In this document: piece by piece, positions 53,726-62,924 of the stretch
Layout of the letters: every line of letters begins with the position of its first letter
Position numbering within the stretch: position 1 is the stretch's first letter
Source of the DNA: Pseudomonas sp. Irchel 3E13
Lineage (GTDB): Bacteria; Pseudomonadota; Gammaproteobacteria; Pseudomonadales; Pseudomonadaceae
NCBI RefSeq assembly: GCF_900187455.1
Contig: NZ_FYDX01000003.1
Location: 372,001-436,000, forward strand
Direction: 5' to 3'
Length of the DNA: 64,000 nucleotides
Notes under the pieces: model-generated
Database searches by the model: none
What the model saw: the letters and a program-made list of their open reading frames with translations, nothing else
What the model was told of the DNA's origin: nothing
Made by a program: the position numbers and the translations under genes

Positions 53726-54196
53726 TTACTCTCCCATCTGCGATTGCAGGTAGTTTTCCAGACCAACCTTGTCGATCAGGCTCAACTGGGTTTCCAACCA
53801 GTCGATATGCTCTTCCTCGGCCTCGAGGATGTCTTCCAGCAGTTCGCGGCTACCGAAGTCGCCAGCGGTTTCGCAGTGAGCGATGGCGGCTTTCAGGTCG
53901 ATCAGGCCTTTCTGCTCGATCTTCAGGTCACATTCCAGCATTTCGCGGGTGTGCTCGCCGATCAGCAGCTTGCCCAGGTCCTGGACGTTGGGGATGCCTT
54001 CGAGGAAGAGAATACGCTTGATCAGTTTGTCAGCGTGCTTCATCTCGTCGATGGATTCTTTGTATTCGTGCTTGCCGAGTTTTTCCAGGCCCCAGTCTTC
54101 GTACATGCGCGCATGCAGGAAGTATTGGTTGATCGCGACCAGCTCGTTTCCGAGGATCTTGTTGAGATGCTGGATGACGCTTACGTCGCCTTTCAT
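53726..54196 (-). CDS. bfr: Bacterioferritin (heme-binding, BfrB type)
   Basis: A 156-residue four-helix ferritin with the complete ferroxidase set visible at the N-terminal half (Glu18, Tyr25, Glu51, His54) and the C-terminal EEEHIDWLE. Met52, the axial heme ligand between subunits, is present. It stores iron in a 24-subunit shell. The Bfd ferredoxin encoded upstream reduces the core to release iron. ATG 54196 is chosen because the mature sequence begins MKGDVSVI. Confidence 0.95.
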   Translation of the reverse strand: MKGDVSVIQHLNKILGNELVAINQYFLHARMYEDWGLEKLGKHEYKESIDEMKHADKLIKRILFLEGIPNVQDLGKLLIGEHTREMLECDLKIEQKGLIDLKAAIAHCETAGDFGSRELLEDILEAEEEHIDWLETQLSLIDKVGLENYLQSQMGE

Positions 54197-54358
54197 GATT
54201 GAGGTCCTGCTCTTCAAGTGTGCCAATAAGCAGGAGTTTGAGCCTGGCAACTTTCTCTGTCAAACCTAAGTTATTGAATAATAAGTGAAAATTAATCGGA
54301 ATAAGAATGTTTGTGTTCCGCGTTTTACACCTAACTAGTTGAATTATGGGAATAAAAA

Positions 54359-54379
54359 AACCGGACACTAGGTCCGGTT
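54359..54379 (-). terminator. Rho-independent terminator of bfd
   Basis: AACCGGAC (54359-54366), loop ACTAG, GTCCGGTT (54372-54379); on the minus strand the stem is followed by a T-run (54353-54360 read in reverse). It separates bfd from bfr transcription. Confidence 0.85.
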
Positions 54380-54404
54380 CTTTATAAATGGGGAAAAGAT
54401 TTTT

Positions 54405-54626
54405 TCAGGCGGCGGAGAATTCCACGGGATAAGGCAGGGCAGAAGCCTGGCTGGCCTGGATTTCAGTCAGGGTCTCGCGGACGACCTGCTTGGCAACACA
54501 CGCACACTTGCCACATTGGCTGGCCACGTTGGTGGCGGCGCGGACTTCCTTGTAGCTACAGCATCCTTCATAGATCGCATCGCGGATCTGTCCGTCGGTT
54601 ACACCAACACAAAGACACACATACAT
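54405..54626 (-). CDS. bfd: Bacterioferritin-associated ferredoxin
   Basis: A 73-residue protein with Cys4, Cys6, Cys38 and Cys41 arranged as the C-x-C...C-x2-C [2Fe-2S] site of Bfd. It docks on bacterioferritin and passes electrons to the heme to mobilise stored iron. Induced by iron starvation in P. aeruginosa; a candidate Fur box lies upstream. Confidence 0.95.
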   Translation of the reverse strand: MYVCLCVGVTDGQIRDAIYEGCCSYKEVRAATNVASQCGKCACVAKQVVRETLTEIQASQASALPYPVEFSAA

Positions 54627-54672
54627 AGAAGAAGACCATCAGGGTGGCGGACTCAATGGAACGAAGCTTAAT

Positions 54673-54691
54673 GTTAATGAGAATGCTTGTC
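54673..54691. promoter_or_regulatory. Candidate Fur box of bfd
   Basis: The 19 bases GTTAATGAGAATGCTTGTC agree with the Fur consensus (GATAATGATAATCATTATC) at 14 positions. They lie 47 bases upstream of bfd, where Fur repression is expected. Confidence 0.7.
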
Positions 54692-54853
54692 AAAACTCTT
54701 CTTGTGAGCCGCGAGATAGAGCGACCGCCGGTAGGTCAAACTGTCTGATCGCCATTACTCGGCGTCCCGCGCAGCGCGGTGTATGATGCCCAACTCGTGT
54801 CAGGCGACCTCGATCGCCTGCGTAGTTAGTTTCACACCATCAGGAGAAATCGA

Positions 54854-55456
54854 ATGAGCGTGCTCGTTGGCAAAAAAGCCCCGGACTTCACCGTCGCCGC
54901 AGTACTGGGCAATGGCGAAATCGTCGACAGCTTCAACCTGGCTTCGGCTATCAAGGGCAAGTACGGCCTGGTGTTCTTCTACCCGCTGGACTTCACTTTC
55001 GTCTGCCCATCCGAGCTGATCGCCCTGGATCACCGCATCCCTGACTTCCAGGCGCGCAACGTCGAAGTCATCGGCGTTTCGATCGACTCGCACTTCACCC
55101 ACAACGCCTGGCGCAACACCCCGGTCAACAACGGCGGTATCGGTCAGGTCAAATACACCCTGGCAGCCGACATCTCCCACGAAATCTGCAAAGCCTACGA
55201 CGTTGAGTCCGAAGGCGGCGTAGCCTTCCGTGGCGCGTTCCTGATCGACACCAACGGTGTCGTCCGTTCGCAGATCGTCAACGACCTGCCACTGGGCCGT
55301 AACATGGACGAGCTGCTGCGTCTGGTCGACGCCCTGCAATTCCACGAAGAGCACGGCGAAGTCTGCCCTGCCAACTGGAAAAAAGGCGACAAGGGCATGA
55401 CCGCTTCGCCAGAAGGCGTTGCTGCTTACCTGAGCGAGAACGCTGGCAAGCTGTAA
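54854..55456 (+). CDS. Typical 2-Cys peroxiredoxin (AhpC/TsaA type)
   Basis: A 200-residue peroxiredoxin with the peroxidatic Cys51 in DFTFVCPSE and the resolving Cys171 in GEVCPANW. It reduces hydrogen peroxide and organic peroxides in the cytoplasm, with thioredoxin or AhpF as reductant. AGGAG precedes the start. Its position beside bfd and rnt-pyrC matches P. aeruginosa. Confidence 0.94.
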   Translation: MSVLVGKKAPDFTVAAVLGNGEIVDSFNLASAIKGKYGLVFFYPLDFTFVCPSELIALDHRIPDFQARNVEVIGVSIDSHFTHNAWRNTPVNNGGIGQVKYTLAADISHEICKAYDVESEGGVAFRGAFLIDTNGVVRSQIVNDLPLGRNMDELLRLVDALQFHEEHGEVCPANWKKGDKGMTASPEGVAAYLSENAGKL

Positions 55457-55468
55457 TCCGCCAGGCAT

Positions 55469-55499
55469 AAAAAAACCGGCCCATGTGGCCGGTTTTTTT
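55469..55499. terminator. Bidirectional rho-independent terminator
   Basis: AAAAAACCGGCC (55470-55481), loop CATGT, GGCCGGTTTTTT (55487-55498). It serves the peroxiredoxin gene and the convergent rnt. Confidence 0.93.
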
Positions 55500-55515
55500 G
55501 TGCGTTGAAAACGAC

Positions 55516-56184
55516 TCACTCGTCGAAATCGTGCCAGCCGCCCATTTCTTTCCAGCGGTTGACGATGCCGCAGAACAGCTCGGCGGTCTTCTCGGTGTCG
55601 TAGCGGGCGGAATGCGCCTCGCGGCCATCGAAGTCGATATCGGCGCTCTGGCAGGCCCGTGCCAGGACGGTCTGGCCATAGGCGAGGCCGGCGAGGGTGG
55701 CGGTGTCGAAGCTGGAGAACGGATGAAACGGGTTGCGCTTCATGTCGGTGCGCGCCACGGCAGCGTTGAGGAAGCCGAGGTCGAAGCTGCTGTTGTGGCC
55801 GACCAGGATCGCCCGCTTGCAGCCATTGGCCTTCAGCGCCTTGCGTACACCACGGAAGATATCGGTCAGCGCCGCTTCCTCACTCACTGCCATGCGCAGC
55901 GGGTGATCGAGCTTGATCCCGGTGAATTCCAGGGCCGCCTGTTCGATATTGGCGCCTTCGAAGGGCTCTACGCGGAAGAAATAGGTGTGTTCCGGGAACA
56001 GGAAGCCCTTTTCATCCATGCCGATGGTCACCGCGGCGATTTCCAGCAGCGCGTCGGTGGCGCTGTTGAAGCCGCCGGTCTCGACATCCACCACGACGGG
56101 CAGATAGCCACGGAAACGTTCGGCCATCGGGTGGCGCGAACCGCCGCCAAGACCTTCCTGGTCGTCGAACTGATCGTCACTCAC
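55516..56184 (-). CDS. rnt: Ribonuclease T
   Basis: A 222-residue DEDDh exonuclease with [10 protein letters not shown] (Asp and Glu metal ligands), [12 protein letters not shown] and the final [15 protein letters not shown]. It trims the 3' ends of tRNA and other stable RNAs. The start is GTG, overlapping the pyrC stop as GTGA, so the two are coupled. Confidence 0.94.
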   Translation of the reverse strand: MSDDQFDDQEGLGGGSRHPMAERFRGYLPVVVDVETGGFNSATDALLEIAAVTIGMDEKGFLFPEHTYFFRVEPFEGANIEQAALEFTGIKLDHPLRMAVSEEAALTDIFRGVRKALKANGCKRAILVGHNSSFDLGFLNAAVARTDMKRNPFHPFSSFDTATLAGLAYGQTVLARACQSADIDFDGREAHSARYDTEKTAELFCGIVNRWKEMGGWHDFDE

Positions 56185-57227
56185 GCGTTTTCCTCCAGCA
56201 GGCGCCAGCGCAGTTGCTCACCGGCGCGCAGCGGGACGACAGTCTGCTCACCGAAGGGCAGGCTGTCGGGTGCGGTCCAGCTTTCGCGGACCAGGGTAAT
56301 GGTGTCGGTGTTCGCTGGCAGGCCGTAGAACGCCGGGCCGTGCAAGCTGGCGAACCCTTCGAGTTTGTCCAGGGCATTGCGCTGTTCGAAGGCCTCGGCG
56401 TACATCTCGATCGCCGCATAGGCGGTGTAGCAGCCGGCGCAGCCACAGGCGGCTTCCTTGGCGTGACGGGCGTGCGGTGCCGAGTCGGTGCCGAGGAAGA
56501 ACTTGCTGTTGCCGCTGGTGGCGGCGTCGAGCAGGGCGACCTGGTGGGTGTTGCGCTTGAGGATCGGCAGGCAATAGAAGTGCGGGCGAATACCGCCAAC
56601 CAGCATGTGGTTGCGGTTGTACAGCAGGTGCTGGGCGGTGATGGTCGCACCGACGTTGGCCGGGGCTTCGCTGACGAACTGCGCGGCATCGGCGGTGGTG
56701 ATGTGTTCGAAGACCACTTTCAGCGTCGGGAAACGCTCGACCACGCGACGCAGGTGCTCGTCGATGAACAGCTTCTCGCGGTCGAACACGTCGACCTCGC
56801 TGCGGGTCACTTCACCGTGCACCAGCAGCAGCATGCCGACTTCGGCCATGGCTTCGAGCACCGGGGAAATCTTGTCGATGCTGGTAACGCCGGAATCCGA
56901 GTTGGTGGTGGCACCGGCCGGGTACATCTTGGCAGCATGGACGAAGCCGCTGGCCTTGGCGGCGCGGATTTCTTCCGGCTGCGTGCGGTCGGTGAGGTAC
57001 AGCACCATCAGCGGCTCGAAACGGCTGCCGGCCGGACGGGCGTCGAGAATACGCTGGCGATAAGCGCCGGCTTCGTCGGCATTGCGTACCGGCGGGACCA
57101 GGTTAGGCATGATGATGGCGCGGGCAAAGGTGCGCGCCACGTCAGCGACGGTGTGAGGCAGGACGGCTCCATCGCGAAGATGGATGTGCCAGTCGTCGGG
57201 ACGCAGGAGGGTCAGGCGGTCGGACAT
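56181..57227 (-). CDS. pyrC: Dihydroorotase PyrC (type II)
   Basis: A 348-residue amidohydrolase with WHIHLRDG (metal-binding HxH), the carboxylated Lys in [25 protein letters not shown] and TDSAPHAR (final metal Asp). It makes dihydroorotate from carbamoyl aspartate in pyrimidine synthesis. ATG 57227 is chosen because the family starts at [14 protein letters not shown]; the longer frame to 57308 is not family-like. Confidence 0.95.
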   Translation of the reverse strand: MSDRLTLLRPDDWHIHLRDGAVLPHTVADVARTFARAIIMPNLVPPVRNADEAGAYRQRILDARPAGSRFEPLMVLYLTDRTQPEEIRAAKASGFVHAAKMYPAGATTNSDSGVTSIDKISPVLEAMAEVGMLLLVHGEVTRSEVDVFDREKLFIDEHLRRVVERFPTLKVVFEHITTADAAQFVSEAPANVGATITAQHLLYNRNHMLVGGIRPHFYCLPILKRNTHQVALLDAATSGNSKFFLGTDSAPHARHAKEAACGCAGCYTAYAAIEMYAEAFEQRNALDKLEGFASLHGPAFYGLPANTDTITLVRESWTAPDSLPFGEQTVVPLRAGEQLRWRLLEENA

Positions 57228-57358
57228 TGGGGATTCCAGGCGGTTCGAACTCTGGGCGAATGCTACCGGAAAAGCCTGGGTCGAGCACTCGCTATCAAGT
57301 TTTGCCAAAGCCGTCCGATAGCCTGCTGGTAAGTCGAAAGAATTTTGTGGAGCCGCCC

Positions 57359-58378
57359 GTGCGCCAGCGTTATCTAGCCCTGTTCAGCCTCTTTGTCAGC
57401 CTTCCGGCCGCCGCGCTCACGTTCCAGACGCGCGTGGAAAATATCGAGTGGAAGGTCGAAGGCGATCAGTTCGAGTGTCGCCTGATCCAGCCGATTGCCG
57501 ATTTCGGCAGCGGCGAGTTCGTGCGTCGCGCCGGCGAGCAGGCGACGTTCCGCCTGCGCTCGTCCAGCAACATGCTCGGCGCGGGGTCGGCCACCCTGCT
57601 GGCCGCGGCCGCGCCGTGGCAACCGGGGCGCGGCGACATCAACCTGGGATCGATCCGCATGTCCGGTAGCGGCGTGCTGTTCAATAGCTCCCAGGGCCAG
57701 GCCAGCCGTCTGATCAACGGGCTGATGGATGGCCGCAGCACGGTGGTTCGCAACTACGCCGGGGAAGCCGGGCGGGCCATGGAAGTCCGCCTGCTGCCGG
57801 TGAAGTTCAACAAGGCCTTCGCTGACTACCAGGCCTGCACCGCCAAGCTGCTGCCGATGAACTTCGACCAGATCCGCCAGGCGCGCATCGGGTTCCCCGG
57901 CAATGGCATCGACCTGGACGCCGATGCCCGCGCCCGCCTGGACGTGATCCTCGACTTCCTCAAGGCTGACCCCACCGTCAACCATATCGAGCTGGACGGC
58001 CACTCCGACAACAGCGGCAACCGCCTGACCAACCGTGATCTGTCACGCCGTCGTGCGCTGGCGGTGATGGAGTACCTCAAGGCCCATGGCGTACCGGAAA
58101 GCAACATCGTCGTGCGTTTCCATGGCGAGCGTTATCCGCTTGCAGCCAACAATTCGGCGGGCAACCGTGCGCGCAACCGGCGGGTGAATATCGAGCTGGA
58201 CCGCGTGACCCCGGTCGAGACGCCAGCAGCGGAGAAACCCGCAGCGCCAGCACCGACGCCAGCTGCCACTCCCGCCGCACCGGCGGCCTCGGCGCCTGCG
58301 GCAACCCCGGTGGCGCCGGCGAAGTCGAATACCCCCGCCACGCAGCTGACGCCAGGCAAAACGTCGCTGAAGTCCTGA
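57359..58378 (+). CDS. motY: Flagellar stator-associated OmpA-like protein MotY
   Basis: A 339-residue protein with a signal peptide (about 1-19), an N-terminal stator-interacting domain (about 20-170) and a peptidoglycan-binding OmpA-like domain (about 175-285; [28 protein letters not shown] and [17 protein letters not shown]). MotY holds the MotAB/MotCD stators around the flagellar motor. The Pro/Ala/Thr-rich tail from residue 285 on is unusually long. The start is GTG at 57359, preceded by GGAG. Neighbours argG and pyrC match P. aeruginosa. Confidence 0.92.
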   Translation: MRQRYLALFSLFVSLPAAALTFQTRVENIEWKVEGDQFECRLIQPIADFGSGEFVRRAGEQATFRLRSSSNMLGAGSATLLAAAAPWQPGRGDINLGSIRMSGSGVLFNSSQGQASRLINGLMDGRSTVVRNYAGEAGRAMEVRLLPVKFNKAFADYQACTAKLLPMNFDQIRQARIGFPGNGIDLDADARARLDVILDFLKADPTVNHIELDGHSDNSGNRLTNRDLSRRRALAVMEYLKAHGVPESNIVVRFHGERYPLAANNSAGNRARNRRVNIELDRVTPVETPAAEKPAAPAPTPAATPAAPAASAPAATPVAPAKSNTPATQLTPGKTSLKS

Positions 58379-58410
58379 GTGCGACCGTCCGTCGCGCTCA
58401 CAACAGTTCC

Positions 58411-58447
58411 TGTCGCTTTGTCGTCACAAGCTGTCGCCCCACTGTAA
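58411..58447. promoter_or_regulatory. Candidate ArgR operator of argG
   Basis: Two TGTCGC elements lie 21 bases apart (58411-58416 and 58432-58437). The second fits the full half-site TGTCGC-N8-AA (AA at 58446-58447). The paired direct-repeat arrangement and place 60 bases upstream of argG fit ArgR control. Confidence 0.65.
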
Positions 58448-58506
58448 ATTCCGCACCAAGAGCGGTAGAATCCGGGGTTTTCCGTACAACCCCGTGGAGT
58501 GATGGC

Positions 58507-59724
58507 ATGGCGGACGTAAAAAAGGTCGTACTGGCGTATTCCGGCGGCCTTGATACTTCGGTGATTCTCAAGTGGCTGCAAGATACCTACGACTGTGAAG
58601 TGGTGACGTTCACCGCCGATCTGGGTCAGGGCGAAGAGGTCGAGCCGGCCCGCGCCAAGGCTCAGGCCATGGGCGTCAAAGAGATCTACATCGATGACCT
58701 GCGCGAAGAGTTCGTCCGAGACTTCGTGTTCCCGATGTTCCGCGCCAACACCGTCTACGAAGGCGAGTACCTGCTGGGTACTTCCATCGCCCGTCCGCTG
58801 ATCGCCAAGCGCCTGATCGAAATCGCCAACGAAACCGGCGCCGACGCCATTTCCCATGGCGCTACCGGCAAGGGTAACGACCAGGTTCGTTTCGAGCTGG
58901 GCGCCTACGCGCTGAAGCCGGGCGTCAAGGTCATTGCTCCATGGCGCGAGTGGGACCTGCTGTCCCGCGAGAAGCTGATGGACTACGCCGAGAAGCACGC
59001 CATCCCGATCGAGCGTCATGGCAAGAAGAAGTCGCCGTACTCGATGGATGCCAACCTGCTGCACATTTCCTACGAAGGCGGTGTCCTGGAAGATACCTGG
59101 ACCGAGCACGAGGAAGACATGTGGCGTTGGAGCGTCTCGCCTGAGAACGCCCCTGACCAGGCCACCTACCTGGAGCTGACCTACCGCAACGGTGACATCG
59201 TCGCCCTCGACGGCGTCGAGATGTCCCCGGCTACCGTTCTGGCCGAACTGAACCGCATCGGCGGCGCCAACGGCATCGGCCGTCTGGACATCGTCGAGAA
59301 CCGTTATGTCGGCATGAAGTCCCGTGGCTGCTACGAAACCCCGGGCGGCACCATCATGCTGCGCGCCCACCGCGCCATCGAGTCGATCACCCTGGACCGC
59401 GAAGTCGCTCACTTGAAAGATGAGCTGATGCCGAAGTACGCCAGCCTGATCTACACCGGTTACTGGTGGAGCCCTGAGCGTCTGATGCTGCAAAAAATGA
59501 TCGACGCCTCCCAGGTCAACGTGAACGGCGTCGTTCGCCTGAAACTGTACAAGGGCAACGTCATCGTTACCGGCCGCAAGTCCGACGATTCGCTGTTCGA
59601 TGCCAACATCGCCACCTTCGAAGAAGACGGCGGTGCCTACAACCAGGCGGACGCGGCGGGCTTCATCAAGCTCAACGCCCTGCGTATGCGGATCGCTGCG
59701 AACAAAGGTCGTTCGCTGGTCTGA
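58507..59724 (+). CDS. argG: Argininosuccinate synthase
   Basis: A 405-residue enzyme with the PP-loop [10 protein letters not shown] (about 10-19), the ATP/aspartate site in [14 protein letters not shown], and [17 protein letters not shown]. It joins citrulline and aspartate with ATP hydrolysis to give argininosuccinate. Together with argF at 50 kb it supplies two steps of arginine synthesis in this window. Followed by a strong terminator. Confidence 0.96.
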   Translation: MADVKKVVLAYSGGLDTSVILKWLQDTYDCEVVTFTADLGQGEEVEPARAKAQAMGVKEIYIDDLREEFVRDFVFPMFRANTVYEGEYLLGTSIARPLIAKRLIEIANETGADAISHGATGKGNDQVRFELGAYALKPGVKVIAPWREWDLLSREKLMDYAEKHAIPIERHGKKKSPYSMDANLLHISYEGGVLEDTWTEHEEDMWRWSVSPENAPDQATYLELTYRNGDIVALDGVEMSPATVLAELNRIGGANGIGRLDIVENRYVGMKSRGCYETPGGTIMLRAHRAIESITLDREVAHLKDELMPKYASLIYTGYWWSPERLMLQKMIDASQVNVNGVVRLKLYKGNVIVTGRKSDDSLFDANIATFEEDGGAYNQADAAGFIKLNALRMRIAANKGRSLV

Positions 59725-59745
59725 TCGCGCCTGGTTGATAAAGAG

Positions 59746-59772
59746 CCCCGGCACTAGTGCCGGGGTTTTTTT
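59746..59772. terminator. Rho-independent terminator of argG
   Basis: CCCCGGCACT and AGTGCCGGGG (59746-59765) are adjacent and perfectly symmetric, followed by seven Ts (59766-59772). It touches the end of the convergent gene at right. Confidence 0.92.
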
Positions 59773-60280
59773 ATCCGTCCAAAGGTGGCGAGTGATTGTT
59801 GGGCCACTCGGTAATGATGGTCGTGTGAGTGCCGGCCTCCAGGTTTTGCAGGATCAGGCGGTTCGAGCTTGGCCGCGTTACAGCATGTCGGGCCAGTAGT
59901 TCGAGTAGGGTCTGCGCGTTGGGTCCGGAAATGACAACCGTCGATATTGTAACTTCAGATATTGGCGAAGCTGCGCGCGGAAGTAATAGCGGAGTTGTTG
60001 AGCTACTTGTTATGGGTGATGGCTCTTGTGTAACGTTATTGGTTTCAGGTGTTTCCGTTGTGCCCGAATGTTCATCGGGGCCGTACAGACTTTTGGTATT
60101 GAAGTTGAGTGTAAGAAAGAACAATAGCGTGAGAAAAGGCGGAAAACCGACCAGGAACCACGTGTAGATACTCTGGCTACTTTCCCCGAGAAAGGGTAAC
60201 GAGGCCAATGCCGACGCTTCGATAATGCCGGCGAAGATAGCGATAGTGGTCAGCGGGCTTTTCGGTTCCTGGCTGCTCAT
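59771..60280 (-). CDS. Unknown two-helix membrane protein
   Basis: A 169-residue protein not recognised. It has two membrane helices near the N-terminus (about 10-31 and 38-60), then a Ser/Thr/Pro-rich linker (about 65-108) and a small C-terminal domain (about 108-169; ISTVVISGPNAQTLLELLARHA). Base composition is visibly more AT-rich than argG or nth, suggesting recent acquisition or weak expression constraint. It lies between argG and an orphan response regulator. Confidence 0.6.
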   Translation of the reverse strand: MSSQEPKSPLTTIAIFAGIIEASALASLPFLGESSQSIYTWFLVGFPPFLTLLFFLTLNFNTKSLYGPDEHSGTTETPETNNVTQEPSPITSSSTTPLLLPRAASPISEVTISTVVISGPNAQTLLELLARHAVTRPSSNRLILQNLEAGTHTTIITEWPNNHSPPLDG

Positions 60281-60749
60281 GGTGAGATCTCTGCGTGCGG
60301 TGAGCGTTCGTCTGCCGGCTCTCGGGCAGGGAGTACAAGGGGCGTGGGCGCAGTGTGCCGCAAATGGGATCCAGCAATCACAGGGTGATGGGTCTTATTG
60401 AAGAAGCATTTCAGGGGGAATTTGTTTCCTTGCGGCGTGAACGGTCTGTCACTAGGACTTGTTTGGCGAATATTAAGGATATTTCCTTCATATGTTTTTC
60501 CGTTATTCGTAGCGATATTTTCTGCGCGCGAGGCTAGCATCCAGAGATGCCTTTTTTGATCTTCAAATTAAGGTTCGCAATAACGGTAAATACGCTGCCT
60601 GTAGGAATCTTCTGTAAGAAGCTTCTTTTATTTTTGTAGTCCATGTCTGAGTGTGCGGGTGTTCAGAACATACGCCCTGCAATCAACAAGCTGACTGGGC
60701 TATTGTGCGGGCTTCTAACAAGTCGAATAGTAAAGAATGGATCTTGCCC
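60281..60749 (+). promoter_or_regulatory. 469-base AT-rich leader upstream of the response regulator
   Basis: No gene is supported. It holds two symmetric elements: AAGGA-TATT-TCCTT (60475-60488) and AAGAAGCTTCTT (60616-60627), either of which could be an operator or part of a leader RNA. The AT-richness and length suggest a long regulated 5' region for the response regulator. Confidence 0.4.
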
Positions 60750-61376
60750 ATGAATAAAGTGCTGATCGTCGATGACCATCCGGTCATTCGCTTGGCCGTG
60801 CGCATGCTGATGGACCGGCATGGTTATGAAGTGATTGGGGAAACGGATAACGGGGTGGATGCGCTGCAACTGGCCAGGGAGCATTTGCCGGATATCGTGA
60901 TTCTGGATATCGGGATTCCAAAGCTTGACGGGCTTGAGGTGATTGGTCGCCTCACGGCCAATGGAATCGTCATCAAGGTTCTCGTACTGACTTCCCAGGC
61001 GCCGGGACATTTTTCGATGCGTTGCATGCAGGCGGGAGCTGCCGGCTATGTGTGCAAGCAGCAGGACCTTACCGAGCTGCTCAGTGCAATCAAGGCCGTG
61101 CTCTCGGGCTACAGCTACTTTCCCAACCAGGCGCTGCACTCGGTACGCGCCAATCTCGGCGGCTCCAGCGAGGCGGACATGGTGGGGCGTCTGTCAGGGC
61201 GGGAAATGATGGTGTTGCAGCAATTGGCCCGGGGCAAGTCCAACAAGGAGATCGCCGACGGCATGTTTCTCAGCAACAAGACGGTAAGTACCTACAAGAC
61301 GCGTCTGTTACTCAAGCTCAATGCTCGCTCATTGGTCGATCTGATCGAGTTGGCGCAGCGCAACGGCCTGGTCTGA
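60750..61376 (+). CDS. Orphan NarL/LuxR-type response regulator (BvgA/FimZ-like)
   Basis: A 208-residue regulator: receiver domain (about 2-120, acceptor Asp53 in VILDIGIP, conserved Thr and Lys in LVLTSQ and YVCKQQ) and LuxR-type helix-turn-helix (about 144-205; LSGREMMVLQQLARGKSNKEIA). It resembles the BvgA/FimZ/RocA group, which often control adhesins or biofilm functions. No kinase gene lies nearby. ATG 60750 chosen because the receiver domain begins there. Confidence 0.88.
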   Translation: MNKVLIVDDHPVIRLAVRMLMDRHGYEVIGETDNGVDALQLAREHLPDIVILDIGIPKLDGLEVIGRLTANGIVIKVLVLTSQAPGHFSMRCMQAGAAGYVCKQQDLTELLSAIKAVLSGYSYFPNQALHSVRANLGGSSEADMVGRLSGREMMVLQQLARGKSNKEIADGMFLSNKTVSTYKTRLLLKLNARSLVDLIELAQRNGLV

Positions 61377-61396
61377 CCGCTTCCCCCAAAACGCAA

Positions 61397-61426
61397 AAAG
61401 CCTCCGCAATGGAGGCTTTTGTTTTT
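61397..61426 (+). terminator. Rho-independent terminator of the response regulator gene
   Basis: AAAAGCCTCC (61397-61406), loop GCAAT, GGAGGCTTTT (61412-61421), then TGTTTTT. It also faces the end of the small gene on the minus strand. Confidence 0.9.
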
Positions 61427-61442
61427 CCAGGCCCGTAACGTC

Positions 61443-61622
61443 TCAAAGATCGAAGTCGTAATCAGCCAGTCGCTTTTGCAAACGGCGTTCTTCCAGCAGG
61501 TTGTCGATGGTGCGGCGCTTGCTCAGATTGGTTTTTGCAGCTTCAACCGGGGTGTCGTTGACAAACTCGTCGGACGCCGGGGCTTCGTCATCAACATCAA
61601 GGTCTTCTTTTTCAGTGCTCAC
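61443..61622 (-). CDS. Small acidic protein (PA3496-like), 59 residues
   Basis: Reading the minus strand from GTG 61622 gives MSTEKEDLDVDDEAPASDEF...KRRTIDNLLEERRLQKRLADYDFDL, ending TGA at 61443. The acidic N-terminal half and basic RRTIDNLLEERRLQKRLADY end match the small protein encoded beside nth in P. aeruginosa (PA3496), described as a putative envelope integrity protein. Its function is not established. Confidence 0.82.
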   Translation of the reverse strand: MSTEKEDLDVDDEAPASDEFVNDTPVEAAKTNLSKRRTIDNLLEERRLQKRLADYDFDL

Positions 61623-61727
61623 GAGTCACTCCGTTACAAGAGGGCCATTCGCGCTCCTTATAACGATATTCCTGAAGCGGGTAAAAAAGATTTTTTCAAT
61701 CACCCTGTGAAGGTTTTCACTATGTTC

Positions 61728-62366
61728 TCAATCGTCGGAGGTCTTGTGCTTGTACTCGCACAAGTCTTCGATCCGGCAACTTCCGCAACGGGGTTTGCGC
61801 GCTTGGCAGACATAGCGGCCAAGCAGGATCAACCAGTGATGCGCATCCAGCAGATAGTCCTTGGGAACGAACTTCAACAGTGCCTTCTCCACGTCCACAA
61901 CATTCTTTCCCGGGGCGATGTTGGTGCGATTGCTCACCCGGAAAATATGCGTATCAACGGCCATGGTCAGTTGCCGGAATGCGGTGTTGAGCACCACGTT
62001 GGCGGTCTTGCGGCCCACGCCCGGCAACGCTTCCAGCGCTTCGCGGGTTTGCGGGACTTCACCGCCGTGTTGCTCCACCAGAATCCGGCAAGTCTCGATG
62101 ACATTCTTCGCCTTGCTGTTGTACAGACCGATGGTCTTGATGTACTCGGACAGGCCTTCCACACCGAGCGCATGAATCGCGGCGGGCGTGTTGGCGACCG
62201 GGTACAGCTTGGCGGTGGCCTTGTTGACGCCCACGTCGGTGGACTGGGCAGAGAGGATCACGGCGATCAGCAGCTCGAAGGGCGAGCTGTAGGCCAGCTC
62301 GGTTTTCGGCTCGGGGTTGTCTTCGTGTAGCCGGCGAAAAATCTCCAGGCGTTTGGCGGCATTCAT
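61728..62366 (-). CDS. nth: Endonuclease III (DNA glycosylase/AP lyase)
   Basis: A 212-residue HhH-GPD glycosylase with the helix-hairpin-helix LPGVGRKTANVVL (catalytic Lys), catalytic Asp in MAVDTHIFRVSNR, and the C-terminal [4Fe-4S] loop C-x6-C-x2-C-x5-C (CQARKPRCGSCRIEDLC). It removes oxidised pyrimidines from DNA. It is 3 bases after rnfE, the usual rnf-nth operon end in gammaproteobacteria. Confidence 0.95.
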   Translation of the reverse strand: MNAAKRLEIFRRLHEDNPEPKTELAYSSPFELLIAVILSAQSTDVGVNKATAKLYPVANTPAAIHALGVEGLSEYIKTIGLYNSKAKNVIETCRILVEQHGGEVPQTREALEALPGVGRKTANVVLNTAFRQLTMAVDTHIFRVSNRTNIAPGKNVVDVEKALLKFVPKDYLLDAHHWLILLGRYVCQARKPRCGSCRIEDLCEYKHKTSDD

Positions 62367-62369
62367 GGA

Positions 62370-62924
62370 TCAGCTATTTCCTTCACGGTCTGGTGTGGCC
62401 TGTTTCGGACAGGCTCGTTTGATCAGGGCCAGCAGCACGCCGAGCAGCAGTAGGGCGCCGGGTGCGAGGCTGGCCAGGCGCAGGCCGGTAATGTCCGGCC
62501 CGCTGATGGATGTCAGATTGAGGGCGCCGCTGGCCAGCAATTCGCGAATCGTGCCCAGCAGCAGGTACAGCACGCAGAACCCTCCCAGCAATATGAACGC
62601 CCGGCGCCCGGCCTTGCCGACGCTTTGTTCGAAGAGCAGGCACTGCAGGGCGATCAGCTCTGGGTAGACGCCGAGCGCGTTGCGCAATTCCAGGTCCCAG
62701 GCGTGCAGGGCCAGGGTCTGGCACGTGACCAGGGTCGCGGCGACCAGAATGCTGGTGATCTCGCCCGCGACGCCATCGAGCCAGCGCCGCAGGGGTGTCA
62801 TGCAGGTGAGATGAACCAGCACCGTCGACAGGGTAAGCCCGGCCATGGCGCTGGCCTGGAGCAGTGTCTGGCTCGCGCCGAGCAGTGGCGCCAGGCTGAG
62901 GGCCGCCAGCCAGGACCTATTCAT
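62370..62924 (-). CDS. rnfE: Rnf/Rsx electron transport complex subunit E
   Basis: A 184-residue membrane protein with six predicted helices; ELRNALGVYPELIALQCLLFEQSVGKAGRRAF carries the conserved N/Y/P/L/I core of RnfE/RsxE. The complex moves electrons between NADH and ferredoxin coupled to ion flow, and in enteric bacteria resets SoxR. It overlaps rnfG by 8 bases. The sequence is more divergent than E. coli RsxE. Confidence 0.86.
   Translation of the reverse strand: MNRSWLAALSLAPLLGASQTLLQASAMAGLTLSTVLVHLTCMTPLRRWLDGVAGEITSILVAATLVTCQTLALHAWDLELRNALGVYPELIALQCLLFEQSVGKAGRRAFILLGGFCVLYLLLGTIRELLASGALNLTSISGPDITGLRLASLAPGALLLLGVLLALIKRACPKQATPDREGNS

Noticed and set aside
54627..54853. tRNA or sRNA gene between bfd and the peroxiredoxin gene
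   Set aside because: No cloverleaf or strong terminator was found; the region reads as divergent promoters.
60281..60749. Known riboswitch or small RNA in the AT-rich leader
   Set aside because: Only two short symmetric elements are visible; no known riboswitch fold was recognised by eye.
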